From contig JAFFSR010000369.1 of assembly GCA_017163975.1 (NCBI GenBank), positions 4,666,001-4,730,000 on the forward strand: a stretch of DNA of 64,000 nucleotides, in the 5' to 3' direction. Position 1 is the first letter of the stretch, and every line of letters begins with the position of its first letter. Origin of the DNA: Anastatus disparis (taxonomy: Eukaryota; Arthropoda; Insecta; Hymenoptera; Eupelmidae). The translations under genes were made by a program, and so were the position numbers. The notes below the pieces were generated by a model. That model ran no database searches. It was not told the origin of the DNA and saw only the letters and a list, made by a program, of their open reading frames with translations. Shown here piece after piece: positions 43,294-54,826 of the stretch.

Positions 43294-43474
43294 CGGTCAG
43301 GCCGTTTTCTCCGTCCCAGAATGATCGTTGGTTACGTTGGAATCCCCTCCTCGTCGTCTCTTGGCTGTAAGATCTTCTCTGGATGTTGCAAGGGAACGCT
43401 TACCAGAGCTGGAGGAATGAAGCAAAGAATGGTGACCAAGGCCGCAACTAATGCATTGAGTACCAGATCGGCAA

Positions 43475-44596
43475 TCACGAGCTTGGTGTCCTCTCCTTAA
43501 GGCACTTAAAGCAGAGTTTTAGGCGGTTGATTATCATACGTCTTTGCGAGGGATTCATCCGCGCAAAGTCTGTGCAGTCACTTAAGAAGTGGCGACCCTT
43601 GCAATTACTGCATGCAAGGTCTCCAGCTTGGGTTGCAAGCACACGTAAACTACGCCGGATCTCCCTGTGGGTTTTGGTTCGGGTTGCTGCAATGTCCTGG
43701 GGTTGGCGTCGTGTTAACTCAAGGGATGCCAAGGTCTGAATTGTTTCTTGAAGGAAGGCCTTTAAGCTGTCGAACGTAATGGGGTGTGGGATATTCCTAA
43801 TCCGTTTTTCCCACTCACGCCGGGTGACCGGGTCCATTCCACCAGCAATGAAGAGAACGAACCATGCATCCCAGCTGTCCACCGGTTGACCAAGCGACCG
43901 TAAGGCTTCACGACATCTTGTTGCGTGATCGAGGAGGCCCTGCAACCCAGTACTGGACTCTTCCTTAAGCGCACGGATTGAGGCCAGGGACGTCATGTGC
44001 TTCTGGGCTAACAGTTCCTTGTTGTCGTAGCGTTCGAGTAACAACTGCCAAGCGACGTTATAGTTAGCCTCCGTAGTTGAAATGCTATCCAAAGCTCGCT
44101 TCGACTCCCCTAGAACGGAAGTTTTGAGGTAGTGCAACTTCTGTACGTTGGAGAGGCTGCCATCCAAATGAATGAGAGACCGAAATAAATCTCTAAAGGA
44201 TTCCCAATCTTCGGCTCGGCCAGAGAAAGAAGGAAGAGCTATTTTGGGAAGATGGACCGATCGCACGGGTTGAAGAGGAGGAGTCATCCTGGCTTCGCGG
44301 GCATCATCAGCTCGGCGTATAGTGGCTTCTTCATCATACAAAAACCCTAGTGCGGCAGTATAGTTGATTTCGGTTTGGCTCAGTCTATCTTCAGTGATGT
44401 ATGCTTCATTTTGAATGTTTGGTGACGCCAGCAGCCTGTGATGATTGTTTCGAAAATCAGTCCAATAACGCTCCAAGCATTCCCGTCTTCCACGCAGGTA
44501 TCCAGCAGAAAAGTGGGCTTGTCCAATCCGTAAAGTGTTGTCCTTAAAGTTGTCGATAGATTCCGCTAGCAACAATTGTCTTGCAAGTAACGCCAT
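43475..44596 (-). CDS. gag: BEL Gag
   Basis: 373 codons from ATG 44596. Contains the BEL-type capsid region (DUF1759-like; PKIALPSFSGRAEDWESFRD, QKLHYLKTSVLGESKRAL) and a zinc knuckle CSNCKGRHFLSDC near the C-terminus. A frame change at about 43497-43503 cuts the second knuckle after LCFKCL; the remaining finger (GHQARDCRSGTQCISCGLGH) is in the plus-one frame. Gag forms the particle and packages RNA. The break could be a mutation, a sequence error or a recoding site leading to Pol. Confidence 0.85.
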   Translation of the reverse strand: MALLARQLLLAESIDNFKDNTLRIGQAHFSAGYLRGRRECLERYWTDFRNNHHRLLASPNIQNEAYITEDRLSQTEINYTAALGFLYDEEATIRRADDAREARMTPPLQPVRSVHLPKIALPSFSGRAEDWESFRDLFRSLIHLDGSLSNVQKLHYLKTSVLGESKRALDSISTTEANYNVAWQLLLERYDNKELLAQKHMTSLASIRALKEESSTGLQGLLDHATRCREALRSLGQPVDSWDAWFVLFIAGGMDPVTRREWEKRIRNIPHPITFDSLKAFLQETIQTLASLELTRRQPQDIAATRTKTHREIRRSLRVLATQAGDLACSNCKGRHFLSDCTDFARMNPSQRRMIINRLKLCFKCLKERTPSS

Positions 44597-44729
44597 GGTT
44601 TACAAAGGATTCTGAAATTGGAGTTATGGTCCAAAGGTTGAAGTACCTAAGGTGATTACACTACAGCAACGTAGCTCTAGTAGAACTCTTACATCCTCAC
44701 ACTTGCCGCAAAGGCGTAAGAAATATATC

Positions 44730-44992
44730 GACTTGTCGGACACCAACTCGTGAACCGATATTTTCTATATATATTCTATATCAGACACCGACTTATGAAC
44801 TGATAATATTCATTATATCAGACACCTACGCGTGAACTGATAATATTCATTATATCAGACACCTACGCGTGAACTGATAATATTCATTATATCAGACACC
44901 TACGCGTGAACTGATAATATTCATTATATCAGACACCTACGCGTGAACTGATAATAATTGTGATATCAGACACCTACGCGTGAACTGATAAT
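44730..44992 (-). repeat. 37-bp tandem repeat in the BEL leader
   Basis: About six copies of a unit with ATATCAGACACCTACGCGTG, spaced 37-38 bp, lie between the primer site and gag. They include CGCGTG and self-complementary TATCAG/CTGATA parts, so each unit can fold. Confidence 0.9.
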
Positions 44993-45009
44993 TCACACCC
45001 ATCCTCCCT

Positions 45010-45028
45010 AATCCGGCTCGAAGGACCA
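45010..45028 (-). other. Primer-binding site, tRNA-Tyr
   Basis: The plus strand reads AATCCGGCTCGAAGGACCA, identical to the 3' end of insect tRNA-Tyr including CCA, so the minus-strand RNA can pair with it over 19 nt. One base separates it from the LTR. Confidence 0.8.
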
Positions 45029-45029
45029 A

Positions 45030-45480
45030 TGTTAATTTAAGCACAATGCTAAACAAAGAACACTGGATCGGGAGGAAGGTAATTCCAAGAACACAGTTTA
45101 ATAGTTATGAAGAAGGTTTTATTAGGATAGAGAAAGTAAATACATTTTAAGATAGAATACCAAACAAAGGAAACATAACAACTCAAGAACAAGAAAAGGA
45201 AAGACTAATACAATGGAAAATTAAAGAGAACTCACATGGAGCAGAATAGTTCCGACCAGCACCGGCAAGCACCCAATGGCTACTGATCCGAGTCGGGAGA
45301 CACTCCGTGCCACATAGGAGCTGGAGAACACTTCCAAGGGTGGGGGGAGGCTCCCCACTCCGGGCAACCAATTGACCACACCGCGACGGCTGAGCACCGA
45401 CTGACTGGCACCAGTGTGCAGCTTCCATATATGAGCGAGAATTTAGAAGTGGGGGAAAGCGATCGACATTCGTCTTAACA
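45030..45480 (-). repeat. BEL element LTR (5' LTR in element sense)
   Basis: A 451-bp copy indistinguishable from 38963-39413; followed on its outer side by the GTATA duplication. Confidence 0.95.
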
Positions 45481-45485
45481 GTATA

Positions 45486-45639
45486 ACTGATGGATTATGT
45501 AATGGAACTAGATTAAAAATAACTTAATTATTTTAATTTAATATTGAAGCTGAGATTATTACAGAAGAAAATAAAGGAAATAAAGTTTTTATACCAAAAA
45601 TAACTTCAAGTACAAATGAATCGTCTTCTTTGCCTTTTA
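45486..45639 (+). pseudogene. Helicase remnant, right part
   Basis: The helicase frame continues after removal of the BEL element and one GTATA: TDGLCNGTRL is the conserved GLCNGTR motif of Pif1/Helitron helicases, followed after two stops by IEAEIITEENKGNKVFIPKI. It ends where the CACAG element begins. Confidence 0.72.
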
Positions 45640-45924
45640 CACAGAAAAAAAATTAGTAGTGGGCTACTACTATGAACTGCTGTTTATTTCACTTCAATAT
45701 AGAAGTAGCAAATTGTTACGCTTAGTTGCAGTAGATGGAATCATTCTGTGGTAGCAAATACTCCTATCCTTGTAATAACGAAATACGCCGATAATATAGA
45801 GAGCGCTTGCTACTATTCACTGAAGTGGTTGAGTTCCCGCGTAAATAAGGATTTCGCATACCGGTTGTTAGTGAAGAGTTTATAAGACGTTTTATAAAAA
45901 AAGTTTGATAGGAGAAAAATCTTT

Positions 45925-48900
45925 ATGAATGAACGTAAGTATAAAATATCATTATGAATGTTAGAAAATTATAAGGTAATATGAAAATAAAAGTATGATA
46001 CACATTATTATAGACATACAAAATCCTAACCTCAAAATATTTTTTTAATTGAACGAATTTTGAATTATAATTTTAAAATTTCAATAAACTGCAATATTAA
46101 TTTCAAATAGATTATTCTTGTAATATTTATACTACAATAATTTATAATTTTTAGAAGATTTGCATACATCTGCTATATCTGCAGCTATGTATGCTTCCTT
46201 AACATCTGATAATATCGATCCTAACACGACAGATATTGATAATAATATCCATGGTCCTCAAATTGCATCCACATCCTTCAATCATTCTAATTTATATACA
46301 ATTATGGATTTAACCACTAATCCTTTAAACAATTTAAATGAAAAATGTAGTAATAGAGAAGAGGAAGGAATAAAAACTTGTAACACAAAAAGTAATTTCA
46401 TTTTGATGTTGTTCATTTGTGCATAAAGTAATAATCATAATTTTATCAATATATTATCAATTAAAATTTTTATATAAAAATTGTTGACTTAATAGTTGAA
46501 AGAAAAAGTACTGACCAATTTTATTATGGGTTTTCTCTAGGTAAATGTAGAGAGTCAAATTTTATTTATCTGTTACTAACGAAATCTTATAGGGGACATT
46601 GTCTCTTAAAAGCGTATGAAAAAAAATAGAATCCAATATCAAACTGCAAGAAATCTTTAACGAATCCGAAGAAGACGAAGAATTTTTTCAAGAATCAGGA
46701 TTATTCAGTATATATCGTTTGGCTTCTGTAGTTATAAAAAATGAGTTTGCAAATAATAATTTTACGTGAGTATGCATTCAAAATTTTCAATAAAAAAAAT
46801 GTTTCTATTTTTTTTTAAAATTAATAAACATTTTGATTTCAAAATGATTAATTTATTTTGTCTAATTATTCTATGCTATTGTTCATTTTAATATATTTAA
46901 ATATTTATAAACATTCTTTGTAATTATTAAAATATATAATTTTTATTTGAAAAATCATTATATAAATAAAAAATTTAAAATATTTGTTTCCCTTCATAAT
47001 TGCATAATGTTAAAATTATTTTACGTTCTTCTAACCTCAAAATCGCAACTTCTTTTCTCATTTTCGGCTCTCAGAACGTAAAATTCATTACGTTACTTGG
47101 ACAAAAAGGCTTTTTAACGAAACTCGTTACAAACCTCGCCTTCGGCTCGGCTTGTAATCTTCTCGTTTCGTAAAAAAAGCCTATCTGTCCACGGAACGTA
47201 ATGTACTATTCCTTCATACCCGTGCCGGAACTTCGCCTAAAAGTGCCTCTCGTGCGGCAGGGAACGGGCAAATTACATTTGTGATTTTCTTTATAGTCAC
47301 ATGCTCAGAAGCCACTGCGCACCTTCATACTACAACAGTTTCGGTCGCTTCACTGTCTGCTGCATGTTCCGACTATATCTATATATACTCAGTATGTCTA
47401 ACCTCTGTTATTATACATCAAACATCGTTAGACATGACTGTTAAAATTATGAAATACACACACACATGATAATTACACACGTTTTTTTTATATGAATTAT
47501 CATTAGAATATTTACTGTATATCCTATGTTATCAGTTATAGGATACACATGTTCCGTTTTTTCACATTTCTTTCATGCATACACAATTTTTTTTTAACTC
47601 GCGATATTTTTTCACGACACTCACAACACGCTTTTAGACACTTAAAAAATAAAAATACAATAAAATAATTGAATATTTATGTTCTTTTTTTTCTTTACAC
47701 GTTTTATTTATTTGAATTGTTAAATAAAACGAATTGTTTATCCTATGTTAACCGCTATAGGACTTTTATTTGCGATCCTCTCTCTCTTTCTCTCTCTCTT
47801 TCACGCTCTCAACGTATACTATAGTTGCTTGCGCATGCGCGCTACAACAAACTAAAGCATCAAATGACTTTTCACTAGAAGTCGTTTTCGATGTATTTTT
47901 TTACTTAAAAATGAATTTTTATCTTTTTGGGATGGCGAAGTTCCGGCCGGGCATGAAGGAAAATCGTATACGCTCCTCGGCACGAAAAAGGCTCATCATA
48001 TGCGCGTGTTTTGCTTTGCTCGGCTGACGCCTCGCAAAGCAAACTTACACGCGCATGTAATGAGCCTGTTTCGTACCTCGGAACGTAATATACTATTTGT
48101 TTACTTAAAGAATTTATCATTCTTAATAAAAGAATACAAAAATTATATCCACAAATATTTCATTTTATTACACATTGTTTAGCTTAACTAGAATACTATC
48201 AAAATTTATTAAAAGATGTTGATGAAAACTTTTCAAGAATATTTTAAATATTTTTATTATATTATTTCTGATTATTTATTCTCATTTATTAATTTGAAAT
48301 GATTATTAGATTGTTACTTAAAACTTTGTTTGCAAGATTGTATTTTTAAATAAATTAAATCAACTTATTTTGTAACTTTTTTTAAGGCACATCAAAGAAC
48401 GGTACAGTTTTTTAGCTGACCAAATAGTACAATTATTTCCAAGATACCCGAAAGTTCTATTTTATTCACCAAGTACAAAGGATGGGAAAACTATAGTATC
48501 AGCCAAAGGAGCTTTAATCACAAAATATAGAAGCTTAAAAAAAGAAGCTATCGAATTGAATTTTGTCGAATCAAAAAGAAAAAGATCAGGTAATTTTTGT
48601 ATCTTTATGCAAACACTACTATCTTATGTTACATTTAGGTATGATAATTGTAATAAAATCTTTTTATTCATATTGATTTTATTACAACTTTTTCATTTGT
48701 ACAAAGTTATTTTTATTCACATTATTCATTGTTTTTAATACACTATGATGATTTAAATAAAATTTCTACAAACATTAAAAAAAATTAACTTGAATTCTTA
48801 AAATCATATATAATTTATACATTACTAAACTTTTAAAAATAATTAAATTATCTTTTTCTGTTATATTTTATTTATAACTCGTAAAGGTGTGAATATTAAC

Positions 48901-51135
48901 CATTAGTTAGTATGATTTTTAGTTATTATTTGGATATTTCAACAAAAACATGATAAACTTTTATTTTTTTGATAAAATTTTAAGAAATTGTATCGATTAA
49001 TCAAAGTTTAATTAAACATTTTAAATTATTCTTTCAGTTGAACGTTCATCTACTCTTGAACTTGACAATTTAAAAAAATTAGTTCAGGTTGATGAAGAAT
49101 GCATTAGGTTGAGGAAAAACATTATCTCTGAGCGCCAGGAGTTTTTCAATAAAAATCATATCAATGATATTTTGAAGGCATTTCCTGTACTCATAGCGCA
49201 TGAAGGATTACGTTTGGTAAATATTATCTTTTTAAAGTTTTTACATATTGTAGATATTACAATTGTTAAGTTTAATTTTGGTGATAGAGATTTCTTTATT
49301 TGGTAGCAAAAAAAAAATTATTTGCTCATGAAAATATCAAATTCTTATGTTCTTAAAATGTTGATGTTTTATAGTAAATTCATTATGATTGAACCTTTCA
49401 GTTTATCGATATGAATAAAATCTATTTTTAAATGTCCAAAATACTAATTCTCCAATTTATAATTTTTTTTTCCTTATATAGCTGTAATATAAATAATTTA
49501 AATCTTAATTAGGACTTATTAATTCTTAAAAATATTTTATTTTTAAGCTAGAAAGTGACTTTGTGAACGATTATGGAGATTGTATAAATAATTTTCATAA
49601 AAAGTGGCCAGAAATATCTAGATACATATTACTTATAGCAAAAACAAAAAAAAATGAGATAATTAAAACTATTTTAAAAGAAAACAAGCCTATAAAAAAT
49701 TATGGTTAGTATTTGATTATAAAAATAATTATGTGATAAATTAATTGATCGAAATGTACAGTATTAATGTAATTAATTTTTTGTCATAAAATACAAACTT
49801 TAAAGAATCTTACAATTTATTAATATAAAAATTAGTAAGCGTTTACAACTTCAAATAATGAAAGCAAGCATACAAATATAAACTTGTATTGTAATGAAAA
49901 TTGAATTTTAATGATTTTACAAACTTTTATGGATGTGATTATTTAAGTGAAGTTGACTATTGAGCAATTATTTTCATTCAAGAAGTCTTATTAATAATAT
50001 TTTTATTTAAATAAAATATTACCAGAAATTTATTTTAAAATATCCATGAATTGATATTTATTAATGAAAATTTCACGTAATATTAATTTTAATACAATAA
50101 TGATTTCATCTGTAATTGTAGTTCATGCACAAAACGTCATTAATATTGTTACCACACCTTTTGGGATCCATACAAGTTACAACACTTCGCTCGAAAAAAT
50201 CAGGTTCTTGGAAAGCTACAGTACAAGAAGTATTACATTCTTTCATTTTATTTTATGAGGTATGATTTTTTTTATAAAATACAAAATAATTTCATTAAAA
50301 TTATTGTATAAATAAAGTTTAAAATTGTATTAAAACAATTCGAAAATGTTTTAATATTTGATTACATTTTTTAAAATATTGTATTTATTCTAATTATACA
50401 TTGAATTTAAATTACAATTTGTAAATAACGAAGTTCATATAATTATTAATCATTTTCAATTTATAATTGTTTATCACTAGCTTACGATTGAATTCTGGTT
50501 TATAAAGTAATCTTTGAATAAACAATGACTTTAAATTCACGTACTTTACGAAACCAAATTAAGTTTTTTCATAAGAATATTTAAAAAATTCTGTAATTAA
50601 ATATTGAAAATTTTCATAATTTATTTTTGATTATCTTTTGAGATTTCAAAAATTGATATTATGAAATATTTATCAATAATTACGTTTATTTTGATTAAAA
50701 TTTAATTTTGTTCATCTGTAATTCCAAATCAGTAATTCAAAATTTATTTCACAGGGTGATAGTGACAATATTGAAGAAGATAAAAGATTAATGCGAGAAA
50801 AGCAACAAGAATTGATTGATCCATATGCGAAACATAAATTGGATTTACCCCCCCATATTATTGCTTCTGGTCCGCTAAAACATATAAGAAAGTCGTACAT
50901 TATTATTGATAATAATATATACGCTTTTTTGGGTGAAACATCCTTGCTTGATGCTGTCGATCAGTGTTTTAAAATTGTTTTAACATTAAAAAAAAGCTTT
51001 CCACGAGCAGCGGTAGCCGTGTAGCAATTTTTAAGAATATGCATTTATGATTTAGATCTAAAAGGACCTTATACATCAGTGACAACATTAAAGTTAGCTA
51101 TTGACTCTAAAAAACAAACAATAATTACAAATTAG
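45925..51135 (+). pseudogene. Intron-containing partner gene of the CACAG transposon
   Basis: Splice sites and frame allow a chain of exons: ATG at 45925-45934 (donor GTAAGT), 46155 to about 46400 (end unclear), about 46630-46766, 48387-48589, 49038-49216, 49548-49703, 50122-50259 and 50755 onward. Most junctions keep the frame. The protein has an acidic region, then SFLADQIVQLFPRYPKVLFY, VERSSTLELDNLKKLV and later SKKSGSWKATVQEVLHSFIL and DLPPHIIASGPLKHI. The last two blocks recall unnamed insect transposon proteins. One junction (49703/50122) is off by a base and TAG lies at 51022-51024, so the copy may be dead. By analogy with TnpA of CACTA elements it may be a DNA-binding partner. Confidence 0.55.
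46769..48386 (+). other. Large intron carrying hairpin MITEs
   Basis: A GTGAGT donor and TTTTAAG acceptor bound this 1.6-kb intron. It holds two strong hairpins: 47086-47203 (ATTACGTTACTTGGACAAAA against TTTTGTCC-like text and GAACGTAAT) and 47975-48083 (GGCTCATCATATGCGCGTGT against ACACGCGCATGTAATGAGCC). GGAACGTAATRTACTATT occurs at both 47193 and 48069, and CTTCATACCCGTGCCGGAAC at 47212 is inverted near 47938. These look like one or more MITEs that jumped into the intron. Confidence 0.55.
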
Positions 51136-51583
51136 ATGTATTTAATTTTAACTTTTTAAAATTTTTTAATTACATATTGGTTGTAAAATTTAATCTTATT
51201 TATTACAAATGTTACTTTTTTTTAAAATAAATATAGTGTATGTACGAAGTTCTGAATTTTAATAAAAAAGTTACAAGTGTTCTAATATTTAATTCAATAT
51301 TTTAAATTATTTTACTTTCTTTAATTAATTAAATTTGATTTGCAATTTGTTGACGAAGATAAATATCAATTTTCTTCTCATTCACATAAAGTATTTCATT
51401 TTTTGAGATACTAATAAATTAAAATATATAAATAAAAAAAAAAAAATTATTTTTCATTGTTCTTTTTTTCTCAATCTTTTCTGTTATTTTTTTACATTTA
51501 TAAGACCAAAAACTTTGAATCTAAACAATTCATTTTACTGTAACATTTTTCTAAACTGTCACATTACCTTAACAGCTATCAAA

Positions 51584-53762
51584 ATGGAATATTTTAAGCA
51601 ATCTTACTATGGTACATCTATCAAACAACAACTTTTTTACAAAGAAATTCTAAAATTCACATTGGAACTTCATGCAAATTCTCTGATCCCTCGCAAAAGT
51701 GTAATAAGTATTATTGCAAGCACTAGTAACTTAATTGCAAATATATTAATTCCACATCTGCAGTATGAGATAAAAAAAGAATTGGAAAATATTGTTGATG
51801 AAAATGTTCATTGCAAAATTTATGCAGTTTTAGAAAATAATAAATTTCCGTTCGCTAAATTTTCCACAGAACATTTGTTATTTAAAAATTACGAAAAGGG
51901 ATTTCAATTTCAAAAACCTAAGGAATTCCAAATTGGAGTAAAATATCAAATAAATAATTCAGGTGAAACTATAAATAAAATTTTTTCTGCAGTGCATATA
52001 CCCCTATATCGATCATTAAAAATCTTTTTAGAATTAGAAGGCATTTACAATAGCATAAAAGATTACATGAAATCTCTAGAAGAAGAAGAACTTATAATAT
52101 CGAATATTGTACAAGGGAATTTGTGGAAAAAAAAAATATCAAGATAGTACCAGAAATGTCTTGCCTATATTTTTGTATTATGATGACTTCGAAACGGGGA
52201 ACGCTCTTGGAAGTCACGCTGGTGAACAAAAATTAGGCGGGATCTATGTGTCGTTGTCCACTCTTCCTCCGCACCTTGTAGCAAAATCATCAAATATTTT
52301 TGTTGCAACAATTTTCATTTCTAAATACAGAAATATTTTTGGAAATAAAGCGATTTTTCAAAAAGTTCTTGAAGAATTGAATAATTTATCTACAAATGGA
52401 CTGAATATTGTCATTAATGGAAGTAGGGAAATTGTTTATTTTGAATGCGTTTTATGCATCGGAGATAATTTAGGATTAAATAGTTGCTGTGGTTTTGTGG
52501 AAGGTTTTACAGCCATAAACTATTGTAGAATATGTAGAGCAACATCCAGACAATGTCGACAGTTGACATCAGAAATCGAATCTCTTTTAAGAAAAAGAGA
52601 GAATTATGACAGAGATTTGAAAAATCGTAATTGGGGTGTTGTTGAAGAGTGCATATTCCATACTTTACCTAAGTTTCACGTTACAGAAAATCAAACTATT
52701 GACATAATGCACGACTTCTTTGAAGGCGTTGCCAACGATACCATTTCAAAAGTACTTACATCCTTAATTCATGTTAAGAAATTTTTTTCTCTGGAAATGC
52801 TAAATCATCGGATTTCAAATTTTGATTTTGGAGAATCAGAAAAAAATAATAAACCACGAGAAATATTGGTAGAAAGCAGTACTGATGCAGAAAGAAATAT
52901 ATTAGCGTCAAGTGTGAAAATTAGACTTAAGCAATCAGCTAGTGAAATGGCCTGTTTAGCTAGGTATCTTAGTTTAATCATAGGTGATCTTATTCCACAG
53001 CCTAATAAGTACTGGAATTTATATTTATATATTAGAAAAATGATAGGTATTATAACAGCACCAAGATTTGTCAAAGCAGATGTGGAGGAATTAAAAAAAA
53101 TAATAGAAAAACATCATAGATCATATAAAATAATTTATGGTGATTTAAAACCGAAAGACCATTTTACAACTCATGGTCCAAGACTGATGGGAGAAAATGG
53201 TCCTCTAATACATTTTTGGGTAATGCCCTTTGAGCGCAAACATGGTGATCTCAAAGAAATTGCAGCGGTTACCAGTTCATCAAAAAATTTACCTTTGACA
53301 ATCGCTTTCAAAATTCAACTTCAACAGTGTTTTGCTAAAGAATGCCATAAAAAAACTGAAGCCGACACTGTTTTAGGACCCATTGAAAGACAAGATGTGA
53401 GATTAGAAATAAAAAAAATCATTCCTTACATTGAATCTAACTTTTCATCGGCATCACATAAATATATTGAAATCAATGGGAAAAAGTTTGTAGAAAATAC
53501 TGTCTTTGTTTTAAAAATTAATGAAAATAGAGAGCCAGTTTTTGCAAAATTGAAGAAAATTTATGAAATTAAGGGAAAAATTTATCTTTTCGTTTGTCAA
53601 TTAGATGTCAACTATTTTGACGATTATTATCATGCGTTCGAAGTTAATAATAATGATAACCCACGAGTACTGATAAATGTTGCACTAGTACCTCGAATAA
53701 CACCGTGTTTATTTGTAAAGCAGAAAGATAAATATTATGTTGCATCAAGATTTGATATTTAA
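51584..53762 (+). pseudogene. Tnp_21/CACTA-like transposase, one frameshift
   Basis: ATG 51584 opens about 188 codons; after a frame change in the 10-A run at 52126-52135 the same protein continues to TAA 53762 (about 540 codons). Conserved blocks: LYYDDFETGNALGSHAG, FGNKAIF, CIGDNLGLNSCCGFVEGF, a Cys pair YCRICRA, FHVTENQTIDIMHDFFEGV and FERKHGDLKEIA. These fit a large animal family of CACTA/EnSpm-related transposases; the acidic residues in YYDDFE and DIMHD are candidate catalytic positions. It would cut the CACAG ends. The single homopolymer shift may be a mutation or a sequence error. It starts 450 nt after the partner gene. Confidence 0.7.
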
Positions 53763-54449
53763 AAATAAAAATGAATATTTATAATATGAAAACACAAATT
53801 TTTTATTCCCTTGATATCACTGACAATTTGTTACATTTCTGTAATTTGTTTTTTACATTAACTAGCCAATTTTAAGTACTATTTGTATTTTTAAGTTCAT
53901 AATGATTATATTATTTTTAATTTTTCATATAAAATTAGAAGATAATCATCATTGTTAAATATCTTTTTTTTTATAAAAAGGGTAATAAAACACAAATATT
54001 TAATACAATAAAATATTTTTTACACAAAAAAAATTTACTATTAAATTGAATTGCTATAGTAAAATAATATAGTATAACAGAACGAATTTTTAAATTTATT
54101 GTTAAAAAAAGTACTATTCAGTTAACTTTTTAAAAATATTTTGGCTATTAATTTTTGTTAATTATTAAGCCCTTCTGTCATTCAGACCAAATCACTCTTT
54201 TGATGCTATTCCACTCAGCAACTTATTATAAATCACCACTACTATCGATAGATAGCGTATTGCTCCTATGGATAGGAGCAAAACGTTACCTATAGATCGT
54301 AGTGGGACTTAATAATAAGTTGCGTAGTGGAACAGCAACAATATAAGTAACGATATACTTCAATGCTTAACAGTGATTCGTTATTGCAATCCATAGTAGT
54401 AGTTAAATACTTACGTTTGTAGTAATCCACTACAAAATTTTTTTCTGTG
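53763..54449. other. Right subterminal region of the CACAG element
   Basis: AT-rich until a strong hairpin at 54208-54335: ATTCCACTCAGCAACTTATT pairs with AATAAGTTGCGTAGTGGAA and TGCTCCTAT with ATAGGAGCA at the tip. Several TAGTAG/CTACTA motifs follow to the TIR. No gene. Confidence 0.6.
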
Positions 54450-54505
54450 TATTTGGAATGCGATTGAAGGTAGATTGTTATAATTGATAATGTAAATAAT
54501 CAAAA

Positions 54506-54826
54506 AATGATGGATAGTTCGAATAATAACATTGAAGATTCTTTAAATTATGAGGAAGAGTATGAATATTACTTAGAAAATCTTGCTGATAATAATAGTT
54601 CACATAATACTGAACTATCTGTTTTAAATAATATAATAAATTCATATATTGGTGAGATAATGAAAAAGTAGAATTTTATAATTGGAAACAAGTACCAGAA
54701 TATTATAAATATTACACTAATAAAATTATAGAATATAAAATAACATTACATGAACCAATAAATGAATTTTATCTAAATCAAAATTACGAAACATATTCAA
54801 GATATTTATTGAACATTGCACACATT
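54506..54826 (+). pseudogene. Short unidentified ORF in the Helitron-like repeat
   Basis: Starts MMDSSNNNIEDS at 54507 and, after a one-base frame change near 54648, continues KIIEYKITLHEPINEFYLNQ to a stop near 54828: about 105 residues, acidic and Tyr/Asn-rich. The C-terminal 70 residues are also present at 16400-16590 in copy 1, where they are more decayed. I do not recognise it. Confidence 0.4.

Larger units (their letters stand above)
38963..45480 (-). mobile_element. Complete BEL/Pao LTR retrotransposon, 6,518 bp
   Basis: Two 451-bp LTRs (38963-39413 and 45030-45480) start TGTTAA and end TTAACA on the plus strand; no difference was found reading one against the other. GTATA at 38958-38962 and 45481-45485 is the 5-bp target duplication. 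Genes read on the minus strand. The primer-binding site lies at 45010-45028 and a purine tract at 39414-39424. The insertion splits the helicase remnant. Identical LTRs indicate a recent insertion, yet gag and pol carry frame breaks. Confidence 0.95.
45640..54449 (+). mobile_element. CACAG-terminated two-gene DNA transposon, 8.8 kb
   Basis: The ends are inverted: CACAGAAAAAAAATTAGTAG at 45640 and, on the complement from 54449, CACAGAAAAAAATTTTGTAG, both followed by a TACTAC-rich subterminal region. TA flanks both sides. The CACAG ends and a Tnp_21-like transposase fit the CACTA/Mirage/Chapaev (CMC) group. It contains an intron-bearing gene (45925-51135) and a transposase (51584-53762), both on the plus strand. 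A 62-bp-arm hairpin lies near the right end. Only a few lesions are present, so it is comparatively young. Confidence 0.72.

Noticed and set aside
44761..44990. CRISPR-like array of 37-bp repeats
   Set aside because: Direct tandem copies with no spacers, inside a retrotransposon leader; not CRISPR.
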